Assembly (NCBI GenBank): GCA_027592975.1
Contig: JAQCJS010000024.1
Location: 1-9,598 of the forward strand
DNA length: 9,598 nt
Reading direction: 5' to 3'
Source of the DNA: Chloroflexota bacterium
GTDB taxonomy: Bacteria > Chloroflexota > Dehalococcoidia > UBA2979
In this document: piece by piece, positions 1-6,063 of the stretch
Layout: each line of letters opens with the position of its first letter
How positions within the stretch are numbered: position 1 is the stretch's first letter
Made by a program: the position numbers and the translations under genes
Notes under the pieces: generated by a model
The model's input: only the letters and a program-made list of their open reading frames with translations
Told to the model about the DNA's origin: nothing
Databases searched by the model: none

Positions 1-1
1 C

Positions 2-496
2 CCCGCCGCGCCTTCGGAACGCTCGTACGGGCTCGCACGGCCCGCGCGCGAGACGCCGGACGAGGCGCCCGCGGACGAGGCGGACGCGTTCGCGCTCGAC
101 CTGTCCGCGGAGCCCGCCCCGCCCGACGTGGTGTCCGAGTTCGAATCGCTGGAGGCACCCGCAGCCCAGGCGGAGGCACCGTCCCCCGCCGAGGTCGAGG
201 CGAACGCCTTCACCATCCAGCCCGTTCCGCAAGCAACGGACGTCGTGACGGCACCCCCGGCCCCAGCGGGAGCCACGGTCTCGGCATCGGCTCTTCGCGA
301 GCCGGCGTTGCACGAATCCTCGGATGCGCCGCCCCCACCCGCGGCGCGCCGGACCACCGCTTCGCACACCCCGGCGGCAAGCGGCGCATCCATGGAGACC
401 AGTAGCGCTCCCGTGCCTTCACGCCGACAGGCGTCCGTGGCGCGGGAGGCTGGCAAAGGCAAGGCCGTGAAGACGGCGCACACGGGAGGCCGAACG
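2..496 (+). CDS. In-frame Pro/Ala-rich acidic coding region running into ftsZ (N-terminal extension or upstream gene tail)
   Basis: This frame has no stop codon from the left edge to the ftsZ start, so it is contiguous with ftsZ. The translation is low-complexity: rich in Ala, Pro, Glu and Asp, then Ser/Thr, with a basic stretch just before FtsZ ([18 protein letters not shown]). By my hand count 39 of the first 42 codons end in G or C, and about 95 of the next 123, which favours real coding in this frame. The other two forward frames give Arg/Gly-rich shadow sequence. It looks like a disordered linker with no recognisable fold. It could be an N-terminal extension of FtsZ, or the tail of an upstream protein (FtsA is the usual neighbour) fused in frame. 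GTG codons at 128 and 131 and ATG at 392 are possible starts, none with an obvious ribosome binding site. The true 5' end probably lies outside the window. Confidence 0.55.
484..489 (+). promoter_or_regulatory. Shine-Dalgarno before the ftsZ core
   Basis: GGGAGG lies 7 nt before the ATG at 497. This is the reason for choosing that start, which gives a normal-length FtsZ. It sits inside an open frame, so it may be an internal site that yields a short FtsZ beside a longer product. Confidence 0.55.
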
Positions 497-1588
497 ATGA
501 GCGACTACGAGGGCCTGCCCCCCATCAAGGTGGTAGGCGTGGGCGGCGGTGGCTCCAACGCCGTCAACCGCATGATCAACGCGCGACTGCCCGGTGTGCA
601 GTACGTCGCCATGAACACGGACATGCAGGCGCTGGAGCACTGCAACGCCGAGATCAAGGTCCGCATCGGCGACCGCCTGACGCGCGGTCTGGGCGCGGGC
701 TCCGACCCGCTGCGCGGCCAGCGCTCGGCCGAGGAGTCCCGCGAGGCGATCGCGGAGGCCCTGGCCGGCGCGGAGATGGTCTTCGTCACCGCCACCCTGG
801 GCGGCGGCACCGGCACCGGCGCCGCGCCGACCGTGGCGGAGGTCGCCCGCGAGCTGGGCGCCCTGACCATCGGCGTTGTCACCAAGCCGTTCACCTTCGA
901 GGGTGCGAAGCGCCGCCAGCAGGCCGAGGAGGGCGTCCGCGACCTCCAGAGCAAAGTGGACACGCTCATCGTCATCCCGAATGACCGCCTCCTACAGATC
1001 GGCGACGAGAACATCTCCATCGAGGAGGCGTTCCAGATGGCGGACGACGTGCTCCGCCAGGGCATCCAGGGCATCAGCGAACTGATCACCGTGCCCGGCA
1101 TGGTCAACCTGGACTTCGCAGACGTCCGCAAGATCATGTCGGACGCCGGCCCCGCGCTGATGGCGATCGGCTCCGGCCGCGGCGACAACCGCGCGACCGA
1201 CGCCGCCCGCAAGGCCATCGAAAGCCCGCTGCTCGAGGTGGACATCACGGGCGCCACCGGCGTGCTGTTCAACGTCACCGGCCCCCGCGACCTCGGTCTG
1301 CGCGAGCTGGACTCCGCCGCCCGCGTCATCGCAAGCGTGGTCGACCCGGAGGCGGAGATCATCTTCGGCACCAGCATCGACGACTCGATGCAGGACGAGG
1401 TGCGGATCACGGTCATCGCGACCGGGTTCAGCGGCGTCCGCAAGATGAACATCCGCCAGATGCTGAACGAGGAGACCCCGCACGAGCCGATCAAGCTCGG
1501 CGAGATCCGACCCGACCCGACCGCCGCGGACGGCCTGACCGAGACCGACCTGCCGACGTTCCTGCGCCGGAGCTTCCCGACGCGCTAA
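497..1588 (+). CDS. ftsZ: Cell division GTPase FtsZ
   Basis: FtsZ is the tubulin-like GTPase that polymerises into the Z ring at mid-cell and recruits the division machinery. From ATG 497 the product is 363 aa, normal for the family. Visible motifs are the N-terminal nucleotide-binding loop [11 protein letters not shown] (about residues 16-26), the tubulin signature GGGTGTG (102-108) and the T7 synergy loop NLDFAD (204-209), whose Asp residues complete the GTPase site of the neighbouring subunit. The end carries the C-terminal conserved peptide ([10 protein letters not shown], 349-358), which binds partners such as FtsA or SepF. The linker before this peptide is very short. The start at 497 rests on a GGGAGG site and family length, but the frame is open upstream to the window edge, so a longer protein is possible. 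Two hairpins follow the stop codon, so transcription probably ends before nrdR. Confidence 0.97.
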   Translation: MSDYEGLPPIKVVGVGGGGSNAVNRMINARLPGVQYVAMNTDMQALEHCNAEIKVRIGDRLTRGLGAGSDPLRGQRSAEESREAIAEALAGAEMVFVTATLGGGTGTGAAPTVAEVARELGALTIGVVTKPFTFEGAKRRQQAEEGVRDLQSKVDTLIVIPNDRLLQIGDENISIEEAFQMADDVLRQGIQGISELITVPGMVNLDFADVRKIMSDAGPALMAIGSGRGDNRATDAARKAIESPLLEVDITGATGVLFNVTGPRDLGLRELDSAARVIASVVDPEAEIIFGTSIDDSMQDEVRITVIATGFSGVRKMNIRQMLNEETPHEPIKLGEIRPDPTAADGLTETDLPTFLRRSFPTR

Positions 1589-1603
1589 CCACTCAGACCG
1601 ACC

Positions 1604-1630
1604 GGACTGCCGTCTCGAGCCCGGCAGTCC
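1604..1630 (+). terminator. Hairpin just downstream of ftsZ
   Basis: A perfect 9-bp inverted repeat GGACTGCCG/CGGCAGTCC surrounds a 9-nt loop, starting 15 nt after the ftsZ stop codon. There is no T tract. It may be part of a tandem terminator with the next hairpin or an mRNA 3'-end protector. Confidence 0.45.
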
Positions 1631-1680
1631 TCGGAAACGGGGGGTCTTCACACGAAGGCCCCCCGTTCGCTTGTCCGAGG
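1629..1680 (+). terminator. Long GC-rich terminator hairpin after ftsZ
   Basis: A 13-bp stem (1636-1648 with 1655-1667, one G-U pair) holds six consecutive G-C pairs and a 6-nt loop. An outer 6-bp arm pair, CCTCGG (1629-1634) and CCGAGG (1675-1680), can extend it. The sequence after the inner stem, TTCGCTTG, is only weakly T-rich, so this is an intrinsic-like terminator typical of high-G+C genomes rather than a canonical one. Confidence 0.55.
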
Positions 1681-1820
1681 GGGAGCGCGAGGGCTCGGAG
1701 CGAGGAGCGCAGCGCCCTCGCCACACGCGGGGAGCGCGGGTCGCGCGACCGCCTCGCTCGGCGCGCGAGACTGCTCGCCTCGGAACGCCAGCAAACACGC
1801 CAGATACGGAGTGAACGCTC
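1681..1820. other. Gene-free GC-rich spacer between ftsZ and nrdR
   Basis: No gene is supported here. It contains an 8-bp inverted repeat, GCGAGGGC (1687-1694) with GCCCTCGC (1714-1721), and the perfect 12-bp palindrome GGTCGCGCGACC (1739-1750). Reverse-strand frames stay open only because stop codons are rare at this base composition. Confidence 0.5.
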
Positions 1821-1976
1821 GTCCCCAGCCGCACACCGCGCATGGCTCAGGTTGGGGACAAGTTCCGCCCAAAGTGTGGATGCAAGCCGTTGTCCGACGG
1901 GCCTCGGGCCCGCAGTATTGCGAATCCGAGGTGATTCCCTCCACCTCGGTTACAACGACCTCTCTCCCCAAGAGAG
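1821..1976 (+). promoter_or_regulatory. Hairpin-rich leader region upstream of nrdR
   Basis: Four hairpins can be drawn in about 155 nt: GTCCCCAGCC (1821-1830) with GGTTGGGGAC (1850-1859); CGGGC with GCCCG (1898-1912); CCGAGGTG with CACCTCGG (1926-1949); and CTCTC with GAGAG (1960-1976). The last three lie within 95 nt of the nrdR start. They could be a structured 5' UTR, or the first could belong to an upstream transcript. No known riboswitch consensus was recognised: the B12 box was looked for and not found. Confidence 0.35.
1890..1918 (+). promoter_or_regulatory. Possible nrdR promoter
   Basis: TTGTCC (1890-1895) and CAGTAT (1913-1918) are separated by 17 nt, an acceptable sigma-70-type arrangement. 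The -10 match is poor. This would put the 1926-1949 hairpin inside the 5' UTR. Confidence 0.22.
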
Positions 1977-1992
1977 CAAGAAACCTCCACTC

Positions 1993-2640
1993 ATGAAATG
2001 CCCCTACTGCGGTCACCCCTCCAGCAAGGTGATCGATTCCCGCACGGCAGAGTCCGGTATCCGCCGCCGCCGCCGTTGCGAGGAGTGCGACGAGCGCTTC
2101 ACCACGTTCGAGCAGATCCAGCGCTCCGTCGTGATGGTGGTGAAGAAGGACGGCCGCCGCGAGGAGTTCTCGCGAGAGAAGCTGCTCTCCGGCCTCCGCA
2201 TCTCCGCCCGCAAACGCCCCCTGGCCACCGGCGCGGTGGAGGCGATCGTGGAGGACATCGAGCAGCGCCTGATGGGCTCGTCCCAGGGCGAGGTGCCCAG
2301 CCGCGTCATCGGCGAGATGGCGATCAGCCGCCTGAAGCAGCTCGACCCGATCGCCTACATCCGCTTCGCCTCCGTCTACCACCAGTTCGTCTCGCTGGAC
2401 GAGATGCTGGAGGAGCTCAACCGCATCGCGCGCAGCCCCCTCGGCATCGCGCCGGAGCAGGCGAAGCTCTTCGAGGACGAGCTGGACGCGCTGATCCGCG
2501 GCAGCCAGTCCACCGTGAACGAGCTGGAGGACGACCAGCCCATGCTGGACGAGGAAGCCGCCAACGCCGAGGACCCCGGCTTCGACGGCGACCGCACGCC
2601 GATCAGCATCGCCTCCGCGCGGAGCGCCCAGCCGGTCTAG
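1993..2640 (+). CDS. nrdR: Transcriptional repressor NrdR with C-terminal extension
   Basis: NrdR senses ATP/dATP and represses ribonucleotide reductase genes. The 215-aa product begins with a zinc ribbon (CPYC at 3-6, CEEC at 29-32) followed by the Arg run RRRRR that contacts DNA and the FTTFE motif. An ATP-cone domain spans about residues 46-136 (KKDGRREEFSREKL, then DPIAYIRFASVY). The family normally ends near 150-160 aa. Here about 60-70 further residues form an acidic tail (FEDELDALIRG, ELEDDQPMLDEEA). The ATG at 1993 is chosen because MKCPYCG is the invariant NrdR start; an in-frame ATG at 1852 would add unrelated sequence. No clear Shine-Dalgarno is seen. nrdJ, its likely target, lies 1.1 kb downstream on the same strand, but two small genes and terminator hairpins intervene, so the two are probably not one transcript. 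I found no recognisable NrdR-box pair in the window. Confidence 0.96.
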   Translation: MKCPYCGHPSSKVIDSRTAESGIRRRRRCEECDERFTTFEQIQRSVVMVVKKDGRREEFSREKLLSGLRISARKRPLATGAVEAIVEDIEQRLMGSSQGEVPSRVIGEMAISRLKQLDPIAYIRFASVYHQFVSLDEMLEELNRIARSPLGIAPEQAKLFEDELDALIRGSQSTVNELEDDQPMLDEEAANAEDPGFDGDRTPISIASARSAQPV

Positions 2641-2644
2641 GCAC

Positions 2645-2701
2645 GCGCGCCTGGAGGTTCCACGCAGACACAGAGACGCCCCGGTGACGAGCCGGGGCGT
2701 T
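2645..2701 (+). repeat. 57-nt 3'-end repeat, copy 1 (after nrdR)
   Basis: The segment aligns without gaps to 3223-3279; by hand 48 of 57 positions match. The hairpin half (2675-2701) differs at only one base, in the loop. Both copies start at or within a few nt of the stop codon of the preceding gene. Confidence 0.6.
2676..2700 (+). terminator. Terminator hairpin after nrdR
   Basis: A perfect 9-bp stem ACGCCCCGG/CCGGGGCGT with loop TGACGAG begins 36 nt after the nrdR stop. The trailing sequence TCCCGT has little T, so termination strength is uncertain. Confidence 0.55.
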
Positions 2702-2742
2702 CCCGTGCCCCTCGCGTCACCACCGCCCGCCCCGCGCGGGGA

Positions 2743-2748
2743 TATCCT
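2743..2748 (+). promoter_or_regulatory. Possible -10 element for the DUF1801 gene
   Basis: TATCCT lies 25 nt before the chosen ATG, leaving room for a short leader with a GAGG ribosome binding site (2765-2768). No convincing -35 hexamer was seen. Confidence 0.28.
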
Positions 2749-2773
2749 CGACGCGCGACGAATCGAGGCCGCC

Positions 2774-3223
2774 ATGCCGCCCACCGGCGACACCGAGCAG
2801 ACCGGCGACACCGAAGGCACCGCCGCCGCGCGCATCACCGAGCACATCGAGGCCCTCGCCGACTGGCGCGGTGAGACGCTCGCCCGCGTCCGCGCGCTGA
2901 TCCTCGAGGCCGCCCCGGGGGTCGTCGAGGAGTGGAAGTGGGCCAAGCCGACCTCGCCCGGCGTCCCCGTCTGGTCGCACGGCGGCACTATCTGCACCGG
3001 CGAGACCTACCAGGCGGTGGTGAAGCTCACCTTCGCCCGCGGCGCCGCCCTGCCCGACCCGAAGGGCCTGTTCAACGCCAGCCTCGAAGGCAACACGCGC
3101 CGCGCCATCGACCTCCGCGAGGGCGAGAAGATCAACGCCCCCGCCTTCAAGGCGCTCATCCGCGCCGCCGCAAAGGCGAACGGGGAGGCGACGGCGGAGC
3201 GGTCGGGGAGGAAGCGGAAGTAG
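2774..3223 (+). CDS. DUF1801 family protein
   Basis: The 149-aa product matches the DUF1801 (YdhG-like) pattern: an N-terminal helix, then RVRALILEAAPGVVEEWKW, PVWSHGGTICTGE, KLTFARGA, GLFNASLEG and NTRRAIDL. The family is small and cytoplasmic, with no firmly established activity; some members are annotated as iron chaperone-like, and I would not extend that here. The N-terminal 14 residues (with a GDTE repeat) and the basic C-terminus (RSGRKRK) are poorly conserved tails. The start at 2774 has GAGG 5 nt upstream; the in-frame GTG at 2684 lies in the nrdR terminator stem and is rejected. The gene sits alone between two copies of a terminator-bearing repeat, so it is probably its own transcription unit and may have entered this locus independently of nrdR and nrdJ. 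Confidence 0.85.
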   Translation: MPPTGDTEQTGDTEGTAAARITEHIEALADWRGETLARVRALILEAAPGVVEEWKWAKPTSPGVPVWSHGGTICTGETYQAVVKLTFARGAALPDPKGLFNASLEGNTRRAIDLREGEKINAPAFKALIRAAAKANGEATAERSGRKRK

Positions 3224-3279
3224 CGCGCCTCGACGATCCACGCGAACACGACGACGCCCCGGTGATGAGCCGGGGCGTT
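3223..3279 (+). repeat. 57-nt 3'-end repeat, copy 2 (after the DUF1801 gene)
   Basis: This is the partner of 2645-2701, in the same orientation and at the same place relative to its gene, beginning at the last base of the TAG stop. The hairpin half is the best conserved part. Confidence 0.6.
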
Positions 3280-3281
3280 GT
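3251..3281 (+). terminator. Terminator hairpin after the DUF1801 gene
   Basis: A 12-bp stem (3251-3262 with 3270-3281, one G-U pair) encloses loop TGATGAG and is followed by GCTTGTGTAAAAT. It is nearly identical to the hairpin after nrdR, with 3 extra base pairs. Confidence 0.6.
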
Positions 3282-3288
3282 GCTTGTG

Positions 3289-3307
3289 TAAAATACGCGC
3301 AAGGAGG
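3289..3307 (+). promoter_or_regulatory. -10 element and strong Shine-Dalgarno for the 126-aa gene
   Basis: TAAAAT (3289-3294) is a good -10 hexamer standing out from GC-rich surroundings. AAGGAGG (3301-3307) lies 6 nt before ATG 3314 and decides the start. No good -35 was found; the expected position falls in the preceding hairpin. Confidence 0.45.
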
Positions 3308-3313
3308 CCTCCA

Positions 3314-3694
3314 ATGGGCCCAGTCGAGACTGCTATTCGCGCTCGTGTTCGCTCGGGTCAGTCGCTGAATCTGACTAGCAGCGGCAAGCCGTTTCGTATC
3401 GGAGACCTCTACTCCGACGGCATCGAACTACTCCTGGGGCAGGGAGAACGACCCACTTTCCTTCCGTGGAGGGCGTTCGAACTCATTCCGGAGTTCGTAG
3501 TCGCAAACGGGAATCCTCAGGGGTGGGTCCCAGCCGGCGGCACCTACCGAGTCGATGGACAGCTCGGAACGTTGGACGCTCACCTAAAGCAGTACACCGG
3601 GACCAGTACCTCGAGGTGGGTCGCTGCCCTCCTACTGGCGGCGGGTATCGTCGAAGTACGTAACAGTCCGGTTCGGGTAAGGCTCCTCCCATAG
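3314..3694 (+). CDS. Hypothetical 126-aa protein
   Basis: I do not recognise this protein. The product is 126 aa with no signal peptide, no convincing transmembrane segment and no Cys. It has a compact, mixed-structure look: SGKPFRIGDLYSDGIELLLG, then PWRAFELIPEFV, GGTYRVDG, GTLDAHLKQYTG and the hydrophobic helix WVAALLLAAGIVEV. The terminal helix-strand arrangement could be a small winged-helix-like module, but that is a guess from pattern only. Its start has a textbook AAGGAGG. Its codons are clearly less GC-biased than its neighbours (TTT, CGT, CTA, GAA, ACT are frequent), which suggests recent acquisition. The stop is 88 nt upstream of nrdJ and no terminator follows, so readthrough into nrdJ is possible. 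Confidence 0.7.
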   Translation: MGPVETAIRARVRSGQSLNLTSSGKPFRIGDLYSDGIELLLGQGERPTFLPWRAFELIPEFVVANGNPQGWVPAGGTYRVDGQLGTLDAHLKQYTGTSTSRWVAALLLAAGIVEVRNSPVRVRLLP

Positions 3695-3742
3695 GTCGCC
3701 CGTTACCATGTGAGCGCACCCCGCTCGCTTGCGGCGCAGTAC

Positions 3743-3754
3743 GAACCTATGTTC
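3743..3754 (+). promoter_or_regulatory. LexA/SOS-type operator upstream of nrdJ
   Basis: GAACCTATGTTC fits GAAC-N4-GTTC exactly, the core of the LexA (DinR) box of Gram-positive-type SOS systems. It lies in the intergenic region 28 nt before the nrdJ ATG. A weak promoter TTGCGG (3729-3734) with TCTACT (3753-3758), spacing 18, would be overlapped by it. The only other match I found in the window is the recA box. Confidence 0.6.
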
Positions 3755-3782
3755 TACTACGTCCCCCGCGAAGGAGCCGCGC

Positions 3783-5663
3783 ATGGTCGCTACGTCCGAG
3801 GTACGCACGTCGCCCGTTGAGCTGACTGAGAACGCCCGCACCGTCCTCGAGCGGCGGTACCTGCTGCGTGACGGCGCGGGGGCGCTGGTGGAGACGGCGG
3901 AGGGGATGCTCGCGCGCGTCGCGGTCGCGGTCGCGGCGGGCGAGCCGGACGAGGCTGCTCGACGCCTCTGGGCGCAGCGCTTCTTCGACGAGATGGCCGC
4001 GCTGCGGTTCATGCCCAACTCCCCCACCCTGATGAACGCCGGTACCGGCCGCGGCACCCTGGCCGCCTGCTTCGTGCTGCCCGTCGAGGACACGCTGGAG
4101 TCGATTATGTCGACTGCCGAGGCGACGGCGATGGTGCAGAAGTACGGCGGCGGCACCGGCTTCTCCTTCTCGCGGCTGCGGGGGATCGGCGAGCCGATCG
4201 CGACCACCCACGGATCCGCGTGCGGGCCAGTCTCCGTGCTGCGCCACTACGACGACGTCTCGCGCCTGGTCACGCAGGGAGGCAAGCGGGACGGTGCGAA
4301 CATGGGCATCCTGCGCTGCGACCACCCGGACATCCGCGCGTTCATCCACGCGAAGGACGACGGCGTCACCGCCACGCGCTTCAACATCTCCGTCGCCGTG
4401 ACGGACGAGTTCATGCGAGCCGCCGAGGCCGAGGACGCCGCGGACCGCGAGATCGTGCTGCGCGATCCTCGCGACGGCTCCCCGCGCGGCACCGTGGACG
4501 CACACGCGCTGCTGGAGGAGATCGCGCGGGCGGCGTGGCGGACGGGCGACCCCGGGCTGATCTTCCTGGACACCATCAACCGCACGAACCCGACCCCCGC
4601 GCTCGGCGAGATCGAGGCGACCAACCCCTGCGGCGAGGTGCCCCTGCTCCCGTGGGAGGCATGCACGCTCGGCTCGATCCACCTCGCGCGCTTCTGGGAC
4701 GCAGAGGCGAACGGCGGGGCGGGCGACCTCCGCTGGGACGCGCTGCGCGAGACCGTGGGCATCGCCACGCGGTTCCTCGACGACGTGGTGGAGGTGAACA
4801 CCTTCCCGGTGGCGGAGATCACGGAGGCGGTGCGCGGCAACCGCAAGATCGGGCTGGGCGTGATGGGCTTCGCCGACCTGCTGATCGCCGCCGGCATCCC
4901 GTACGCCTCGGAGCAGGCGCTGGCGCTGGCCGGCCGCATCGCCACCGCGATCTCCCAGGAGGCGGATGCAACCTCGGCGGCGCTGGGGGCGGAGAAGGGC
5001 GTCTTCCCGAACTGGGAGCGCTCGGTCTTCACGAGCCAGCCCGGTGCGCCGCGCTACCGCAACGCCACCCGCACCTGCATCGCCCCCACCGGCACGATCG
5101 CCATCATCTCCGGCGCATCGAGCGGCATCGAGCCGCTGTTCTCGCTCGCGCACTACCGCCGCATGGGTGACGGCACGCTGCTGCCCGAGGTGAGCGAGGC
5201 GTTCCAGCGCGTCGCCCACGAGCGGGGCTTCGCCTCCGACGAGCTCTTCGAGGACCTCGCCCACGGCGACCGCCTCGCCGACCGGGAGGACGTGCCGGAG
5301 GACGTCCGGCGCATCTTCGCCACCGCGCACAAGATCGCCCCGGAGTGGCACGTCCGGATGCAGGCGGCGTTCCAGGAGCGCACCGACCTGGCCGTCTCGA
5401 AGACCGTGAACCTCCCGCACGACGCCACCGCGCGGGAGGTGATGGAGGTCTACACGCTCGCCCACCGCCTCGGCTGCAAGGGCGTGACGGTCTACCGCGA
5501 CGGCTCCCGCGCGGTGCAGGTGCTCGCCCACGCCGCCAGCGCTCCCGCGGCCGTGCTGGCCTCGATCCCCGCGTCGCCCGCGTGTCCGGCGTGCGGCGAG
5601 GCGGCAGAGCACGACGGCCGCTGCCTCACCTGCCGGTCCTGCGGCTACTCGGAGTGCACGTAG
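3783..5663 (+). CDS. nrdJ: Adenosylcobalamin-dependent (class II) ribonucleotide reductase
   Basis: The enzyme reduces ribonucleotides to deoxyribonucleotides using a thiyl radical made from coenzyme B12, so it needs no oxygen and no NrdB subunit. The 626-aa product shows the redox cysteines C96 (LAACFVLP) and C432 (RTCIAPTGT), the radical Cys in the finger-loop motif NPCGE (281-285, C283), the glycine-rich YGGGTGFSFSRLRG (121-134), and a C-terminal Zn-ribbon-like tail with six Cys (601, 604, 614, 617, 620, 625) of the kind that re-reduces the active site. The N-terminus goes straight into the RNR fold, with no ATP-cone, so overall dATP inhibition through a cone is unlikely and transcriptional control by NrdR may matter more. 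ATG 3783 is preceded by AAGGAG at a 6-nt spacing; a TTG start at 3729 would swallow the LexA box. The 88-nt upstream gap is too short for a cobalamin riboswitch. Confidence 0.97.
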   Translation: MVATSEVRTSPVELTENARTVLERRYLLRDGAGALVETAEGMLARVAVAVAAGEPDEAARRLWAQRFFDEMAALRFMPNSPTLMNAGTGRGTLAACFVLPVEDTLESIMSTAEATAMVQKYGGGTGFSFSRLRGIGEPIATTHGSACGPVSVLRHYDDVSRLVTQGGKRDGANMGILRCDHPDIRAFIHAKDDGVTATRFNISVAVTDEFMRAAEAEDAADREIVLRDPRDGSPRGTVDAHALLEEIARAAWRTGDPGLIFLDTINRTNPTPALGEIEATNPCGEVPLLPWEACTLGSIHLARFWDAEANGGAGDLRWDALRETVGIATRFLDDVVEVNTFPVAEITEAVRGNRKIGLGVMGFADLLIAAGIPYASEQALALAGRIATAISQEADATSAALGAEKGVFPNWERSVFTSQPGAPRYRNATRTCIAPTGTIAIISGASSGIEPLFSLAHYRRMGDGTLLPEVSEAFQRVAHERGFASDELFEDLAHGDRLADREDVPEDVRRIFATAHKIAPEWHVRMQAAFQERTDLAVSKTVNLPHDATAREVMEVYTLAHRLGCKGVTVYRDGSRAVQVLAHAASAPAAVLASIPASPACPACGEAAEHDGRCLTCRSCGYSECT

Positions 5664-5670
5664 CGGGGCG

Positions 5671-6063
5671 TCATGCGCCGCCGTCCAGCGCCTCGACCAG
5701 CCGCCGGGGCGCGACCATCCAGTAGGCGTCCGTGATCAGCTCCGCCAGCACATCCCGCGGCAACGGCTCGGCGAGGTCGAGGGTGACCCCCACCCAGCCT
5801 CGATGCCCCACGTACGGGGGCCGGAAGAAGCGCTCGGGATCCTCGTCCACCAGCGCCTCCTGGGCGCCCGGTGGAGCGGCGATCCAGACGGCCAGCCGGT
5901 CGTCGTGATGGTGATCGGAGAGCATCGCGAACATGCGCTTGCCCTGCACGAACCATGCGGGCTCGCCGTGGCTCTCCCGCTCGACCGCCTCCGGCAGGGT
6001 GAGGGCGATCGCGCGGAGCGTTGCCAGCGGGTGGCGATTCTCATCCATGCGGGCCTCATCCAT
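5671..6063 (-). CDS. MmcQ/YjbR family protein
   Basis: The 130-aa product matches the MmcQ/YjbR (DUF419-type) family: ALTLPEAVERESHGEPAWFV, KRMFAMLSD, DRLAVWIAAP, ERFFRPPYVGHRGWVGVTLD and the C-terminal helix DAYWMVAPRRLVEAL. Members are small cytoplasmic proteins with a CyaY-like fold, often called DNA-binding, but the function is not established. Two tandem in-frame starts exist (ATG at 6063 and at 6048), created by a 15-bp duplication; both precede the conserved region by only a few residues. I choose 6063 because a -10-like TAGACT lies 7 nt before it, suggesting a leaderless message. It is convergent with nrdJ (7 nt between stops) and divergent from the membrane protein gene at 6122. Confidence 0.88.
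   Translation of the reverse strand: MDEARMDENRHPLATLRAIALTLPEAVERESHGEPAWFVQGKRMFAMLSDHHHDDRLAVWIAAPPGAQEALVDEDPERFFRPPYVGHRGWVGVTLDLAEPLPRDVLAELITDAYWMVAPRRLVEALDGGA

Noticed and set aside
505..1494. 329-aa open frame antisense to ftsZ
   Set aside because: Ser/Arg-rich shadow of a strongly conserved gene on the other strand; stop codons are rare at this G+C.
1852..1992. Upstream in-frame ATG extending NrdR by 47 residues
   Set aside because: NrdR proteins begin at MKCPYCG; the extension would translate the hairpin-rich leader and has no ribosome binding site.
3729..3782. TTG start adding 18 residues to NrdJ
   Set aside because: ATG 3783 has AAGGAG at ideal spacing; the longer form would place the LexA-type box in coding sequence.
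3695..3782. Cobalamin riboswitch before nrdJ
   Set aside because: Only 88 nt and no B12-box-like sequence; far too short for the class.
1668..3782. NrdR boxes near nrdR or nrdJ
   Set aside because: Looked for paired 16-bp ACAC...GTGT palindromes; none seen by eye. A weight-matrix scan would be needed to exclude degenerate ones.
3747..5612. 621-aa open frame antisense to nrdJ
   Set aside because: Composition is Arg/Gly/His/Val shadow sequence without any domain; nrdJ on the + strand carries all catalytic motifs.
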